A DNA stretch of 64,000 nucleotides from Azospirillum cavernae (GTDB lineage: Bacteria > Pseudomonadota > Alphaproteobacteria > Azospirillales > Azospirillaceae), in the NCBI RefSeq assembly GCF_003590795.1, contig NZ_QYUL01000001.1:1009001-1073000 (forward strand). Direction: 5' to 3'. This document shows, one piece after another, positions 8,318 through 17,577 of the stretch. A program made the position numbers and the translations under genes. The notes beneath the pieces were generated by a model. The model searched no databases, was not told the DNA's origin, and saw only the letters and a list, made by a program, of their open reading frames with translations. Positions within the stretch are counted from its first letter, which is position 1, and every line of letters starts with the position of its first letter.

Positions 8318-9847
8318 ATGCCCGCCATGTCCCTGTCCCCCGACACGCTCACAAAACACGCCGATCCCCTGCCCCGCTCCGCCTCCGACGTGCCGCACGG
8401 CGCGCCGCAGGAGGATCCGGATCGGCATTGGTTCATCGACCGGGCCAAGGTCTACGCCGCCGACGTGCGGGGGACCTTCCGCCGCCTGAAATGGGCGGCG
8501 CTGGTCGTTCTGCTGGCGATCTATTACGTCACCCCCTGGATTCGCTGGGAGCGTGGTCCCGGCATTCCCGATCAGGCGGTGCTGCTCGACATGGTCGGGC
8601 GGCGGGCGTACTTCCTGTGGATCGAGATTTGGCCGCAGGAAATCTATTACCTGACCGGCCTGCTCATCATCGGCTGTTTCGGCATCTTCTTCGCCACCAC
8701 CCTGTTTGGCCGGGTCTGGTGCGGCTACGCCTGCCCGCAAACGGTGTGGAGCGACCTGTTCATGTGGGTCGAGCGCAAGATCGAAGGGCCGCGCACCCAG
8801 CGCATCCGCCTGGACAAGGCGTCGATGACCGGGGCCAAGCTGGCGAAAAAGGCGCTGAAGCACGCCGTTTGGCTGTTCATCGCGGTGATGACCGGCGGGG
8901 CCTGGATCTTCTACTTCAACGACGCGCCGACGCTGGCGCGCGAGATCGCCTCGGGCGAGGTCGGCAGCGGGGTTCTGCTGTTCGCCGGGCTGTTCAGCTT
9001 CACCACCTATTTCTTCGCCGGTTGGGCGCGCGAGCAGATTTGCATCTATGTCTGCCCGTGGCGCAGCTATCAATCGGCGATGGTCGATGAGGACACCTTC
9101 CTCGTCACCTACGAGGATTGGCGCGGCGAAGGCCGCGCGCCGCTGCGCAAGTCGCAAAGCTGGGAGGAGCGCGCGGCAGCGGGACTGGGCGACTGCATCG
9201 ACTGCAAACAATGCGTCTTCGTCTGCCCGACCGGCACCGACATCCGCAACGGCCAGCAAATCTCCTGCATCGGCTGCGGCCTGTGCGTGGACGCCTGCAA
9301 CGACGTGATGGCGCAGATCGGGCGGCCCGGCAATCTCATCCAGTTCGACACCCAATCCAACCAGATCGCCAAGATCGACGGCTCGTCCGAACGGGTGCGG
9401 CTGGTCCGCCCGCGCACGATCATCTACTCGCTCATCATGCTGACGGTCGGCTGCGCCATGGCGATCGCCCTGTATCTGCGCCCGACCTTGGACGTCAGCG
9501 TCCTGCGCGACCGCGCGCCGCTGTTCGTCGCCCTGTCCGATGGGCAGATACAGAACGCCTACACCATCAAAATCCTGAACAAGACGACGATCCGCCGCGC
9601 CTACGCCGTGTCGCTCGACGGTCTGCCCGGCGCGGCCCTGTCGGTCGCCGGAGAGGCGATGACCGACAATGGCGGCGGCTCCACCCTGACCTTGAGCGCC
9701 GACGCCGATCAGGTGGCGACCTACCGCATCTTCGTGAAAGCCCCGTCCAGCGCGGTGAAATCCGGCTCCACTGACGTCGTCGTGCTGGCCAAGGACCAGG
9801 GCAGCGGCGAAATCGGCAAGCACCCCAGCGTGTTCATCGCGCCGTAA
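8318..9847 (+). CDS. ccoG: Cytochrome c oxidase accessory protein CcoG (FixG/RdxA)
   Basis: 509 residues. A membrane-bound polyferredoxin that reduces copper for CuB insertion during cbb3-oxidase assembly. Several transmembrane helices occupy the first half (for example [16 protein letters not shown] and YYLTGLLIIGCFGIFF). The CGYACPQTVW and CIYVCPWRSYQ cysteine motifs flank the membrane core, and two 4Fe-4S motifs lie at about 292-303 (CIDCKQCVFVCP) and 317-328 (CIGCGLCVDACN). The C-terminal 150 residues are the periplasmic Ig-like domain. The second ATG at 8327 is an alternative start. No ccoNOQP or ccoHIS genes are in the window. A degenerate FNR-like box (TTGACATCGCGCAA, 8230-8243) lies upstream, weak evidence for oxygen control. 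Confidence 0.95.
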   Translation: MPAMSLSPDTLTKHADPLPRSASDVPHGAPQEDPDRHWFIDRAKVYAADVRGTFRRLKWAALVVLLAIYYVTPWIRWERGPGIPDQAVLLDMVGRRAYFLWIEIWPQEIYYLTGLLIIGCFGIFFATTLFGRVWCGYACPQTVWSDLFMWVERKIEGPRTQRIRLDKASMTGAKLAKKALKHAVWLFIAVMTGGAWIFYFNDAPTLAREIASGEVGSGVLLFAGLFSFTTYFFAGWAREQICIYVCPWRSYQSAMVDEDTFLVTYEDWRGEGRAPLRKSQSWEERAAAGLGDCIDCKQCVFVCPTGTDIRNGQQISCIGCGLCVDACNDVMAQIGRPGNLIQFDTQSNQIAKIDGSSERVRLVRPRTIIYSLIMLTVGCAMAIALYLRPTLDVSVLRDRAPLFVALSDGQIQNAYTIKILNKTTIRRAYAVSLDGLPGAALSVAGEAMTDNGGGSTLTLSADADQVATYRIFVKAPSSAVKSGSTDVVVLAKDQGSGEIGKHPSVFIAP

Positions 9848-9860
9848 AACGGACGAGAGG

Positions 9861-10321
9861 ACGGCGGCGTCCGTGTTGGGGCGTCGCCGTCTTTTGTGTG
9901 GACGGAGCGCGGCGGGTCCGTTTTGGGGTTTGACACCGATGAACACAGATGAACACCGATAAAATAAGACAATGAATTTTTCGTGGCTCAGCTCCCTCCA
10001 GAAAGATGACGCTGAACCACGTTCATCTGTGTTTGTTCATCTGTGTTTATCTGTGTTCATCGGTGTCAAAAAAAATCAGCCCGCCCAGGATGACGACGGC
10101 GGCGTTTGTGTTGGGGCGTCGCCGTCTTTTGTGTGGACGGAGCGCGGTGGATTCGTTTTGGGATTTGACACCGATGAACACAGATGAACACCGATAAAAT
10201 AAGACAATAGTTTTGTTCGCGATTCAGATCCCTCCCCTCCTAAAGGCAGGAAACAATCCACGTTCATCTGTGTTTATCTGTGTTCATCGGTGTCAAAAAA
10301 AATCGGCCCGCCCAGGATGAC
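9861..10321. repeat. Tandem duplication (~235 bp period) carrying TGACACCGAT palindromes
   Basis: Two head-to-tail copies (9861-10095 and 10096-10321) share GC-rich starts (ACGGCGGCGT...GTTGGGGCGTCGCCGTC) and ends (GCCCGCCCAGGATGAC). Each contains an inverted-repeat pair: left arms 9930-9960 and 10165-10195 (TTGACACCGATGAACACAGA and onward), right arms 10021-10068 and 10260-10297 (ending TTCATCGGTGTCAAAAA). Within the arms a 10 bp unit GATGAACACA repeats in register. The inner loops differ between copies. The block fills the gap between convergent ccoG and valS and holds no credible gene; it probably acts as a bidirectional terminator or extragenic repeat. Confidence 0.85.
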
Positions 10322-10382
10322 ATGACCAACAGGTCAACACATCATCCCAGACTGGCCGTTTGTCTTCACCACCAGCGCGTCG

Positions 10383-13031
10383 TCACGCGCTCAGCATGTC
10401 CAGCGCCTTTTGCAGCTTGTCGCGGGCTTGATCGGCGGCGGCGCGGCGGTCGCGTTGCTCCTCGATCACCTCGTCGGGGGCCTTGGCGACGAACTGTTCG
10501 TTCGACAGCTTGGCGTCGATCTTCTTGATCTCGCCCGCCAGCTTGTCGATTTCCTTGGTCAGGCGCGCCCGCTCCTTGTCGAGATCGACGATCCCCTCCA
10601 GCGGCAGCACCAGGGTGGCCTCGTCCTGCACGGCCTGGACCGCGCTTTTCGGCGTCGGGCCGACCAGCGGTTCGACGCTCGACAGGCGGGCCATGCGCAG
10701 GATCAGGTCGCGGTGGGTGGCCAGCCGCGCCAGGCTGCCGGGGCCGGCGTCCTTCAGCTTCAGCTCGATCTGGGCGGCGGGCGGCACGTTCATTTCGGAG
10801 CGCATGGAGCGGACCGAGGTGATGAGCCGCACCACCCAGTTCATTTCATCGCGCGCCGCCGCATCGACCAGATCGGCGCCGAATTCCGGCCATTCCGCCG
10901 AAATCAGCCGGTTGGCGCGGGACGGCGACAGTTGTTCCCACAGCTCTTCGGTGATGAAGGGCATCATCGGGTGCAGCACATGCAGGATCTGGTCGAGCAC
11001 CCAGGCGGTGGTCGCGCGGGTTTCCGCCTTCGCCGCCTCGTCCGTTCCGGCCAGGATCGGCTTGGTGAACTCCATGTACCAGTCGCAGAAATTGCCCCAG
11101 GTGAACTGGTAGGCCGCGTTCGCCGCCTCGTTGAACTTGTAGGCGTCGATGGCGTCGGCGACCTTCTTGGAGGCGTCGGCCAACTCACCGACGATCCAGC
11201 GGTTCACCGTCTGCGTCAGCCCGACCGGGCGGTAGTCCGCCACCGGCTCGCAGCCGTTCATCTGGCAATAGCGCGCGGCGTTCCACAGCTTGGTCGCGAA
11301 GTTGCGATAACCCTCGACCCGGTTCACCGCCAGCTTGATGTCGCGGCCTTGCGCCGCCATCGCCGACAGGGTGAAGCGCAGGGCGTCGGTGCCGTATTCG
11401 CCGATGATCTCCAGCGGGTCGATGACGTTGCCCTTCGACTTCGACATCTTCTGGCCCTTTTCGTCACGGACGAGGGCGTGGATGTAGACGGTGCGGAAGG
11501 GGACGTCCTTCATGAAATGCAGGCCCATCATCATCATCCGGGCGACCCAGAAGAAGATGATGTCGAAGCCCGTCACCAGAACGTCGGTCGGGTAATAGCG
11601 ATCCAACTCCGGCGTCTGGTCGGGCCAGCCGAGCGTCGAGAAGGGCCACAGCGCCGACGAGAACCAGGTGTCGAGCACGTCGGGGTCGCGCGTCAACTCG
11701 ACATCCGACCCGTAATGCTTGGCGGCGGCGGCGCGGGCGGCGGCCTCCGTCTCTTCGACGAAGAAGGTTCCGTCCGGCCCGTACCAGGCCGGAATCTGAT
11801 GGCCCCACCAGATCTGGCGGCTGATGCACCAGGGCTGGATGTTGCGCATCCACTCGTAATAGGTGTTTTCCCACTGTTTGGGCACGAACACCGTCTTGCC
11901 GGTCTCCACCGCCTCGATGGCGGGTTTGGCCAGGGTGGCGGCGTCCACATACCACTGGTCGGTCAGCCAGGGTTCGATGGCCACGCCGGAACGGTCGCCG
12001 TGCGGCACCATGTGGGTGTGCGGCTCGATCTTCTCCAGAAGCTCCAGGGCTTCCAGCTCGGCGACGATCTTTTTGCGCGCCTCGTAACGGTCGAGGCCCT
12101 GGTAAGCCTCCGGGACATTCTCGTTCAGGCGGGCGTCGCGGTCGAGGATGTTGATCGCCTCAAGATTGCAGCGCTTGCCGACCTCGAAATCGTTGAAGTC
12201 GTGCGCCGGGGTGATCTTGACCGCGCCCGATCCGGTGGCCGGATCGGCGTATTCGTCGCCGACGATGGGAATCAGGCGACCGACCAGCGGCAGGCGGACA
12301 TGCTTGCCGATCAGATCCTTGTAACGCTCATCCTCGGGATGCACGGCGACGCCGGTGTCGCCCAGCATGGTTTCCGGGCGGGTGGTCGCCACGACGATGA
12401 AGCGGCCCTCTTCCCCGTCGATGGGGTAGCGGAAGTGCCAGAGGTTGCCCTTGATCTCCTTCTGCTCGACCTCAAGGTCGGAGATGGCGGTGTGCAGCTT
12501 CGGATCCCAATTGACCAGCCGCTTGTCCTTGTAGATCAGGCCCTGGCGGTGCAGCTCGACGAACACCTTGGCGACGGCGCGCGACAGCCCTTCGTCCATG
12601 GTGAAGCGCTCTTTCGCCCAATCCGGCGAGGCGCCCAGGCGGCGAAGCTGGCGGGTGATGGTTCCGCCCGATTCGGCCTTCCATTCCCACACCTTGTCGA
12701 TGAAGGACTCGCGGCCGAAATCATGGCGGGTCTTGCCGTCCTTGGCGAGGTTGCGCTCCACCACCATCTGGGTGGCGATGCCCGCATGGTCGGTGCCGGG
12801 CTGCCACAGCGTGTCACGGCGGCGCATGCGGTTGTAGCGGACCAGCACGTCCTGCACGGTGAAGGTCAGCGCGTGGCCCATGTGCAGGCTGCCGGTGACG
12901 TTCGGCGGCGGCATCATGATGGTGTAGGGCTTGGCGTTCGACCGCGTGTCGGCGGCGAAAGCGCCCGATTCTTCCCACAGGCGGTAGTGCTTTTCCTCGA
13001 CCTCGGCGGGCCGGTACGTCTTTTCCAACAT
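10383..13031 (-). CDS. valS: Valine--tRNA ligase
   Basis: 882 residues, full length for ValS. It charges tRNA-Val and edits threonyl-tRNA. The class I signatures are present: the HIGH variant HMGH at 50-53 ([16 protein letters not shown]) and [14 protein letters not shown] at about 528. The CP1 editing domain is recognisable ([19 protein letters not shown]), and a C-terminal coiled coil of about 70 residues ([20 protein letters not shown]) is the usual ValS tail. A GTG codon immediately precedes the ATG at 13031; the ATG gives the expected [16 protein letters not shown] start. It is preceded on the same strand by popZ. Confidence 0.97.
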   Translation of the reverse strand: MLEKTYRPAEVEEKHYRLWEESGAFAADTRSNAKPYTIMMPPPNVTGSLHMGHALTFTVQDVLVRYNRMRRRDTLWQPGTDHAGIATQMVVERNLAKDGKTRHDFGRESFIDKVWEWKAESGGTITRQLRRLGASPDWAKERFTMDEGLSRAVAKVFVELHRQGLIYKDKRLVNWDPKLHTAISDLEVEQKEIKGNLWHFRYPIDGEEGRFIVVATTRPETMLGDTGVAVHPEDERYKDLIGKHVRLPLVGRLIPIVGDEYADPATGSGAVKITPAHDFNDFEVGKRCNLEAINILDRDARLNENVPEAYQGLDRYEARKKIVAELEALELLEKIEPHTHMVPHGDRSGVAIEPWLTDQWYVDAATLAKPAIEAVETGKTVFVPKQWENTYYEWMRNIQPWCISRQIWWGHQIPAWYGPDGTFFVEETEAAARAAAAKHYGSDVELTRDPDVLDTWFSSALWPFSTLGWPDQTPELDRYYPTDVLVTGFDIIFFWVARMMMMGLHFMKDVPFRTVYIHALVRDEKGQKMSKSKGNVIDPLEIIGEYGTDALRFTLSAMAAQGRDIKLAVNRVEGYRNFATKLWNAARYCQMNGCEPVADYRPVGLTQTVNRWIVGELADASKKVADAIDAYKFNEAANAAYQFTWGNFCDWYMEFTKPILAGTDEAAKAETRATTAWVLDQILHVLHPMMPFITEELWEQLSPSRANRLISAEWPEFGADLVDAAARDEMNWVVRLITSVRSMRSEMNVPPAAQIELKLKDAGPGSLARLATHRDLILRMARLSSVEPLVGPTPKSAVQAVQDEATLVLPLEGIVDLDKERARLTKEIDKLAGEIKKIDAKLSNEQFVAKAPDEVIEEQRDRRAAADQARDKLQKALDMLSA

Positions 13032-13084
13032 CACCAGAAACTTTCGCTCAACATCTCATGTGAATAACGGCGGCGGCGGAGTCG

Positions 13085-13792
13085 TCAGAATTTCTGCGAC
13101 CGGCGAATCATGCGGTCGATTTCCTGCTGCACCAGCCGTTCGACCACCGTCGGCAGATTTTCGTCCAGCCATTCCTTCAACAGCGGCCGCAACAGCTCGC
13201 GCACGACGTCCTCCACCGTGCGGATGCCGATGGGCATCGGGCCGATGGACAGATCGTCGCCCAACTCGCGCGCCAGATGGGTCAGATGGTGCGAGGCGTC
13301 GTCCGCCGTGCGGCGGGAAATCAGCCCGTCATCCTCCACCATCGTCCGGCGGCGCGGGCGCGGCGGCGGCGGCGGCTCGTCATCCTCGAAATCGTCGAAG
13401 GCGGGCGGCGGCGGGCGGCGCGTCGGACGCGGCGGCGGCGGCGGCTCCTCCGGCTCGTCGAACATCGTCGGACGCGACGGCGGTTCCGGGAAGGCCGGTT
13501 CGTCCTTCCAGGGGTCGGGATCCGGCGCGCCAAAATCCGGCATGTCGGCGACGGGATCGTCGTCGACCATCTGGGTCAACTCCAGCACGTCGTCGTCGTC
13601 GTCCTCCATCATCGGGGGAGGTGGCGGCGGCGGGGGCGGAGGCGGCGGTGGGGGGGGCGGTGGAGGCGGCGGCGGGGGTGGAGGCGGCGACGGGGATTCC
13701 GATTTCGCAGGCTCGCCGTCCTCGGAAATGATCCGACGGATGGAGGCGAGGATTTCCTCCATCGATGGTTCTTGCTGGCCCTTATCGCTCAT
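13085..13792 (-). CDS. popZ: PopZ-like pole-organising protein (DUF2497)
   Basis: 235 residues with the PopZ layout: an N-terminal helix SMEEILASIRRIISED, a long proline/acidic spacer, and a C-terminal helical oligomerisation region (TVEDVVRELLRPLLKEWLDE, then PTVVERLVQQEIDRMIRR). PopZ forms polar condensates that anchor the ParB-origin complex and recruit cell-cycle kinases in alphaproteobacteria. The spacer contains 25 consecutive proline codons (13613-13687) followed by an acidic block MMEDDDDD, and further proline clusters. The start at 13792 (MSDKGQQEP) is preferred over the 13813 in-frame start, which adds seven unlike residues. Gene order PopZ-ValS and the nearby TolC/Pcm genes fit Rhodospirillales. 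Confidence 0.9.
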   Translation of the reverse strand: MSDKGQQEPSMEEILASIRRIISEDGEPAKSESPSPPPPPPPPPPPPPPPPPPPPPPPPPMMEDDDDDVLELTQMVDDDPVADMPDFGAPDPDPWKDEPAFPEPPSRPTMFDEPEEPPPPPRPTRRPPPPAFDDFEDDEPPPPPRPRRRTMVEDDGLISRRTADDASHHLTHLARELGDDLSIGPMPIGIRTVEDVVRELLRPLLKEWLDENLPTVVERLVQQEIDRMIRRSQKF

Positions 13793-13855
13793 CGTGGCAA
13801 CCCAAGACGTCAACCTGCCCCGAACCTAGGGCAGACCCGAACAAAAAGCCACAAT

Positions 13856-13882
13856 ACAAAAACGGCCCGCTTTCGCGGGCCG
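13856..13882 (-). terminator. Rho-independent terminator of tolC
   Basis: An eight-base perfect stem CGGCCCGC / GCGGGCCG (13863-13870 and 13875-13882) with a four-base loop lies 11 bases after the tolC stop codon. On the minus strand it is followed by TTTTTG, a good T-run for tolC. Confidence 0.8.
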
Positions 13883-13892
13883 CTTTGATCGA

Positions 13893-15281
13893 TCACTCCA
13901 CCGAGGTGCCGATCCATTTTCCTCGGGTCTTTTCGTAATTCGCCTGAGGATCGTAATACTCGACCGGCAAATTCAGGTGTTGGGCGGTCAATTGCCCCGT
14001 CGCCGCGATGACATTGAAGGCCGCGACCATTTCATCACGCTGCGCGCGCACCAGATTGACCCGGCCATTGAGCAGTTCTTGCTCTTGGTTCAACACGTCG
14101 AGCACGGTGCGCGACCCGACCTGCGCCTCTTGCCGCACGCCTTCCAAGGCGATTTGCGCCGCCTTGATCTGCGCCGAATAGGATTCGATGCTGGCGCGGG
14201 CGGTTTGCAGCGACTGCCAGGAGCTGATGGCGCTTTCCACCACCTGGCGGCGGGATTCTTCGATCTGCAAGCGCGCCTGATTCGCCGTCTGCTTGGCTTC
14301 GCGCACCAGCGCTTCGGGCAGGCCCGCCTGATAGATCGGGATCGTCACCTGCGCTGTGATCGACGCGCTGTCCGTCCGCTTCAGCTCAATGCCGGACGAG
14401 CGGCCCGGATCCAGCGTGCGGGTGCCGCTGGCCGACAGACCAACCGACGGCAACAGCTTGCCATATTGTTGATCGACCGCCGCCAGTTGGGCCGCTTCCG
14501 TGTAGCTTGCCGCCAGAACATTGGGGTTGTTGCTGCGCGCCAACTCCACCAGATCGTCCATCGTCTTGGGCAGTTTGAAGGCGGGCTTCGGCGCCTTCAG
14601 TTCGCCCGGAGGCGCGCCGATGATCCGCTCGTAGGTGGCGCGGGCGCCCTTGAGCTGCCCCTCCGCCGAGATCTTGGTGGCGACGGCCAAGGCCAAACGC
14701 GACTCGGATTGGCTGACGTCGGTGCGGGTGTATTCGCCAACGCGGAAGCGGTCGCGGGCGGCGTCGAGCTGGCGGCGCAACACCTGCTCGTTGTTGGCCT
14801 GAAGCTGGTAGACGGCCTGATACTGGACGATGTCCAGATAGGCCTGGGCGGCGGTCAGCAGCACAGACTGCTCGCTGGAAATCAGCGAGGCCCGCTGCGA
14901 TTCCACCAGACGCTCCGCCCGGCGAACCGCCGGGGCGACGGTGGGGTCATACAAGGATTGCGAGGCGGTGAGGCTCGCGGCCTTGCTGCTCGCTTCCGAT
15001 CCGCTCGACCCGCCGCTGTATTTGCTGTCGCTGGTCGAACGGTTGACGCCCAGCGTGGCCTTGGCGGTCGGGCGATAGCCGGACAGCGCCTGCGGCACGC
15101 TTTCGTCCACCGCGCGCAACCGGGCGCGCTGCGAGCCGAGCGTCGGGTTGTTGGCGTAGGCCTGCGCCAACGCCTGCTCCAGGGACTGGGACCAGGCGAC
15201 GCCGGACCCGCCACCCAGAGTGACGGTCAGAGTCAGGGCCGTCGCCAAGCAATGGCGCGCAAAACGGCTTCGCACAGTCAT
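13893..15281 (-). CDS. tolC: TolC family outer-membrane channel protein
   Basis: 462 residues. Starts MTVRSRFARHCLATALTL with a signal peptide ending near GGGSGVAWSQSLEQALAQAY; the mature N-terminus is typical of type I secretion TolC proteins. Two homologous OEP repeats are visible (about 35-230 and 245-440), each with long helices and the NNPTLGSQRARLRA / SNNPNVLAASYTEA helix starts. It forms the trimeric outer-membrane tunnel for type I secretion and efflux. The ATG (15279-15281) follows the rhodanese stop by two bases, so the two genes are translationally linked. An upstream in-frame start at 15380 would overlap the rhodanese gene and destroy the signal peptide. Confidence 0.93.
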   Translation of the reverse strand: MTVRSRFARHCLATALTLTVTLGGGSGVAWSQSLEQALAQAYANNPTLGSQRARLRAVDESVPQALSGYRPTAKATLGVNRSTSDSKYSGGSSGSEASSKAASLTASQSLYDPTVAPAVRRAERLVESQRASLISSEQSVLLTAAQAYLDIVQYQAVYQLQANNEQVLRRQLDAARDRFRVGEYTRTDVSQSESRLALAVATKISAEGQLKGARATYERIIGAPPGELKAPKPAFKLPKTMDDLVELARSNNPNVLAASYTEAAQLAAVDQQYGKLLPSVGLSASGTRTLDPGRSSGIELKRTDSASITAQVTIPIYQAGLPEALVREAKQTANQARLQIEESRRQVVESAISSWQSLQTARASIESYSAQIKAAQIALEGVRQEAQVGSRTVLDVLNQEQELLNGRVNLVRAQRDEMVAAFNVIAATGQLTAQHLNLPVEYYDPQANYEKTRGKWIGTSVE

Positions 15282-15283
15282 CT

Positions 15284-15610
15284 TCAATAGACCTTCATGT
15301 TCGGGTCGATTCGGCGCGCCCAGGAATCCACGCCACCATCGAGATTGATGGCGCGTCCATATCCCTTGGACCGCAGCCACATGGTGACTTGCGCGCTGCG
15401 TCCGCCGTGATGGCAGACGACGACGATGTCACGATCCGTCGGCAAATCCGCCACCCGACCCGGCACGCCGTTCATCGGGATCAGCAGACTGCCGTCAATC
15501 GCGCACAGCGCATGCTCCCACGGCTCGCGCACGTCCAGAAGAAGGAGGTCGTCCCCCACCTTGCGGCGACGGTCCAACTCCTCAACCTCGATCTCAAACG
15601 GCACAGCCAT
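15284..15610 (-). CDS. Rhodanese-like domain protein
   Basis: 108 residues, a single rhodanese module. The active-site loop is CHHGGRSAQ with the cysteine at about 66, and DVREPWEHALCAIDG is the conserved first half. Single-domain rhodaneses transfer sulfane sulfur to acceptors; the physiological partner is unknown. It sits between pcm (86 bp upstream) and tolC (2 bp downstream), an arrangement I recall in many Rhodospirillales, suggesting a pcm-rhodanese-tolC operon. Confidence 0.92.
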   Translation of the reverse strand: MAVPFEIEVEELDRRRKVGDDLLLLDVREPWEHALCAIDGSLLIPMNGVPGRVADLPTDRDIVVVCHHGGRSAQVTMWLRSKGYGRAINLDGGVDSWARRIDPNMKVY

Positions 15611-15695
15611 GGGGATTCACTTTCGCGCAAGCCTACCGACGACGGTAACGCAGAACCGATCAGATGTGAACTGCACGGTTCAGTTCAAGACGCCT

Positions 15696-16352
15696 TTAGA
15701 ACACAAACGACGCTTTTTTCTCAAAGCCCGGCAGGGCGTGCGGCTGGGCTTCGAACAAAATACGGCTGGAGAGCACGCCGCCGACGCGCTGGAACAGACG
15801 AACTTCGCCGACTCCGCGCGCGTCCTGGACGATGGCGACCAACCGGCCATCCTCGGCGAGCTGGTCGGCCAGAGCCGCCGGAACCTCGGGAATCGTGCCT
15901 TCAATGACGATGACGTCATAGGGGCCGCCGTCGGCATGGCCAACGGCCATCGGGCCGGTGACGGTCGTGGCGTTGGTCACGCCCTGGGCCGACAGCGCGG
16001 CGGCGGCGGCGGCGGTCAAAGCGGCGTCGCTGTCCAGCCCGACCACCGACGCGGCGAGCTTGGCCAGAATCGCCGTCGAATAGCCGCCAGCCCCGCCGAC
16101 GTCGAGAACCCGGTCGCTCTCCTGAACGGACACATATTGCAGCATCCGGGCGAACACCATCGGCTCCAGCAGATAACGGCCATGGCCGATGGGCAGATCA
16201 TCATCCACATAGGCGACGCCGCGCGCGGATTCGGGGACGAAGGCCTCCCGTGGCGTTTCGGACAGAGCATCGACGAGGCGATGGTCCGTGACCTTGTTCG
16301 GACGAATCTGTCCTTCGACCATGAAAAAACGGGCGGCGGCGAAATCGGTCAT
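15696..16352 (-). CDS. pcm: Protein-L-isoaspartate O-methyltransferase-like protein
   Basis: 218 residues of the PCMT family, SAM-dependent methyltransferases that repair isoaspartyl residues. N-terminal IRPNKVTDHRLVDAL and PREAFVPESARGVAYVDDDL correspond to the conserved PIMT substrate part; motif I is VLDVGGAGGYSTAIL (about 80-94). In this alphaproteobacterial branch the GSGSGY loop is changed (GGAGGY), so repair activity may be altered. It is the first gene of the likely pcm-rhodanese-tolC unit and is divergent from the lipoprotein gene, with 221 bp between them. Confidence 0.87.
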   Translation of the reverse strand: MTDFAAARFFMVEGQIRPNKVTDHRLVDALSETPREAFVPESARGVAYVDDDLPIGHGRYLLEPMVFARMLQYVSVQESDRVLDVGGAGGYSTAILAKLAASVVGLDSDAALTAAAAAALSAQGVTNATTVTGPMAVGHADGGPYDVIVIEGTIPEVPAALADQLAEDGRLVAIVQDARGVGEVRLFQRVGGVLSSRILFEAQPHALPGFEKKASFVF

Positions 16353-16513
16353 GGCGATCGCTTATGGCTTTGTTGTGACGGCGCCGGCACCAAAAGCCGA
16401 ACAAGGGACGGCTTCCTGCCAACGCGGTTATATACCCGGAAAACCCACAAAAACACAACGCCGCACCGCAGCCAAGAGCGCGATCAATCCAACGCGCTCG
16501 TGTCGCTCAGCCA

Positions 16514-16542
16514 TTGGCGCGCGGTGGCAAGTCGGCTAGAGT
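16514..16542 (+). promoter_or_regulatory. Putative sigma70 promoter of the RlpA-like lipoprotein gene
   Basis: TTGGCG (16514-16519) and TAGAGT (16537-16542) are separated by 17 bases, 31 bases ahead of the ATG at 16574. This is the best -35/-10 match in the divergent region between pcm and rlpA. Visual match only. Confidence 0.4.
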
Positions 16543-16573
16543 GCCGCCCGAAAATTCGTATGGGACCGTTGGA

Positions 16574-17530
16574 ATGAACCGCTGGCGCTGGCTGAGAGGG
16601 GGGATCGTGCTGGTCGGCGTGACCACGCTCGCCGCCTGCGTCCAATCCGGCGGGGGCGGCGTCGGCTTGCCGACCAGCGGCGTCTACACGGTTGGAAAGC
16701 CCTATCAGATCAGCGGCGTGTGGCATTACCCCGCCGAAGATTACCGCTATGACGAAACCGGGGTGGCCTCCTGGTCCGGGCCGGAAGGCCATGCGAAAAC
16801 CACGGCGAACGGCGAGATTTTTAACCCGGATGAGCTGACGGCGGCGCACAAGACCTTGCCGATTCCCAGCCTCGCGCGGGTCATCAACCTCGACAATGGC
16901 CGTTCCGTGGTGGTGCGGATCAACGACCGTGGCCCCAACGCCAACGGCCGGATCATCGACCTGTCGCGGCGCGGCGCGCAATTGCTGGGGTTCGAGTCCA
17001 GCGGTTCCGCCAAGGTCCGCGTGCAGATTCTGGCCGAGGAAAGCCGCGCCATCGCCGCCGCCGCCCGCCAGAGCACGCCGACGACCATCCTGGCGCAAAC
17101 CGACGGCCCAACGCCAAAACCGGCGCCGCGCGGCATGATCGAGGCGGACAATCCGCTGGCCGGGCCGACCGTTGGCAGAGCACCGTCGCCCAGCCTGCTG
17201 GCGACGCCGGTGCCGCCGCCCGCGACGGTGGCGGGCGCGGTGGTCGGCGGGCGTTTCGTCCCCGCCCCCATCGTCGCCGAACTGCCGGTGAAGGGGCGCG
17301 AGCGTCTGTTCGTGCAGGTCGGCTCCCCCGGCAACGCCGAAAACGCCAACCGGATCCGCTCCCGCCTCGCGGCGCTCGGCCAGCCGGTCAGCGTGGCCGC
17401 CGCGCCCAGCGGCAAGCAAACCCTGCAACGGGTGCGGGTCGGTCCGCTGGACAGCGTGGACCGCGCCGACGCCCTGCTCGACCAAATCATTCAGGCTGGC
17501 CTTACGGAAGCCAAAATCGTGGTCGATTGA
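16574..17530 (+). CDS. rlpA: RlpA-like septal ring lipoprotein with DPBB and SPOR domains
   Basis: 318 residues. A signal peptide ends in a lipobox, VTTLAAC (Cys at about 22), so the protein should be outer-membrane anchored. The double-psi beta-barrel RlpA domain spans about 50-150 with YDETGVASWSGPEGHAKTTA, GEIFNPDELTAAHKTLP and VVRINDRGPNANGRIIDLSR; the last contains the catalytic aspartate region of RlpA lytic transglycosylases. A proline-rich linker leads to a C-terminal SPOR domain (about 240-318, RLFVQVGSPGNAENANRIRS) that binds denuded septal glycan. The start at 16574 gives the signal peptide; an earlier in-frame start at 16514 overlaps the promoter. The D,D-carboxypeptidase gene follows after 47 bp. 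Confidence 0.92.
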   Translation: MNRWRWLRGGIVLVGVTTLAACVQSGGGGVGLPTSGVYTVGKPYQISGVWHYPAEDYRYDETGVASWSGPEGHAKTTANGEIFNPDELTAAHKTLPIPSLARVINLDNGRSVVVRINDRGPNANGRIIDLSRRGAQLLGFESSGSAKVRVQILAEESRAIAAAARQSTPTTILAQTDGPTPKPAPRGMIEADNPLAGPTVGRAPSPSLLATPVPPPATVAGAVVGGRFVPAPIVAELPVKGRERLFVQVGSPGNAENANRIRSRLAALGQPVSVAAAPSGKQTLQRVRVGPLDSVDRADALLDQIIQAGLTEAKIVVD

Positions 17531-17577
17531 TCGTCCGACTGGACGGATCGATCCTGTTTCCTCGGAGGAATGTTGCT

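Noticed and set aside
9930..10300. CRISPR-like array from repeated AACACAGAT units
   Set aside because: Units are 10 bp and contiguous without unique spacers, occur in both orientations, and no cas genes are present.
10410..13067. 885-codon open frame opposite valS
   Set aside because: Shadow of valS with no recognisable domain; typical of high third-position GC.
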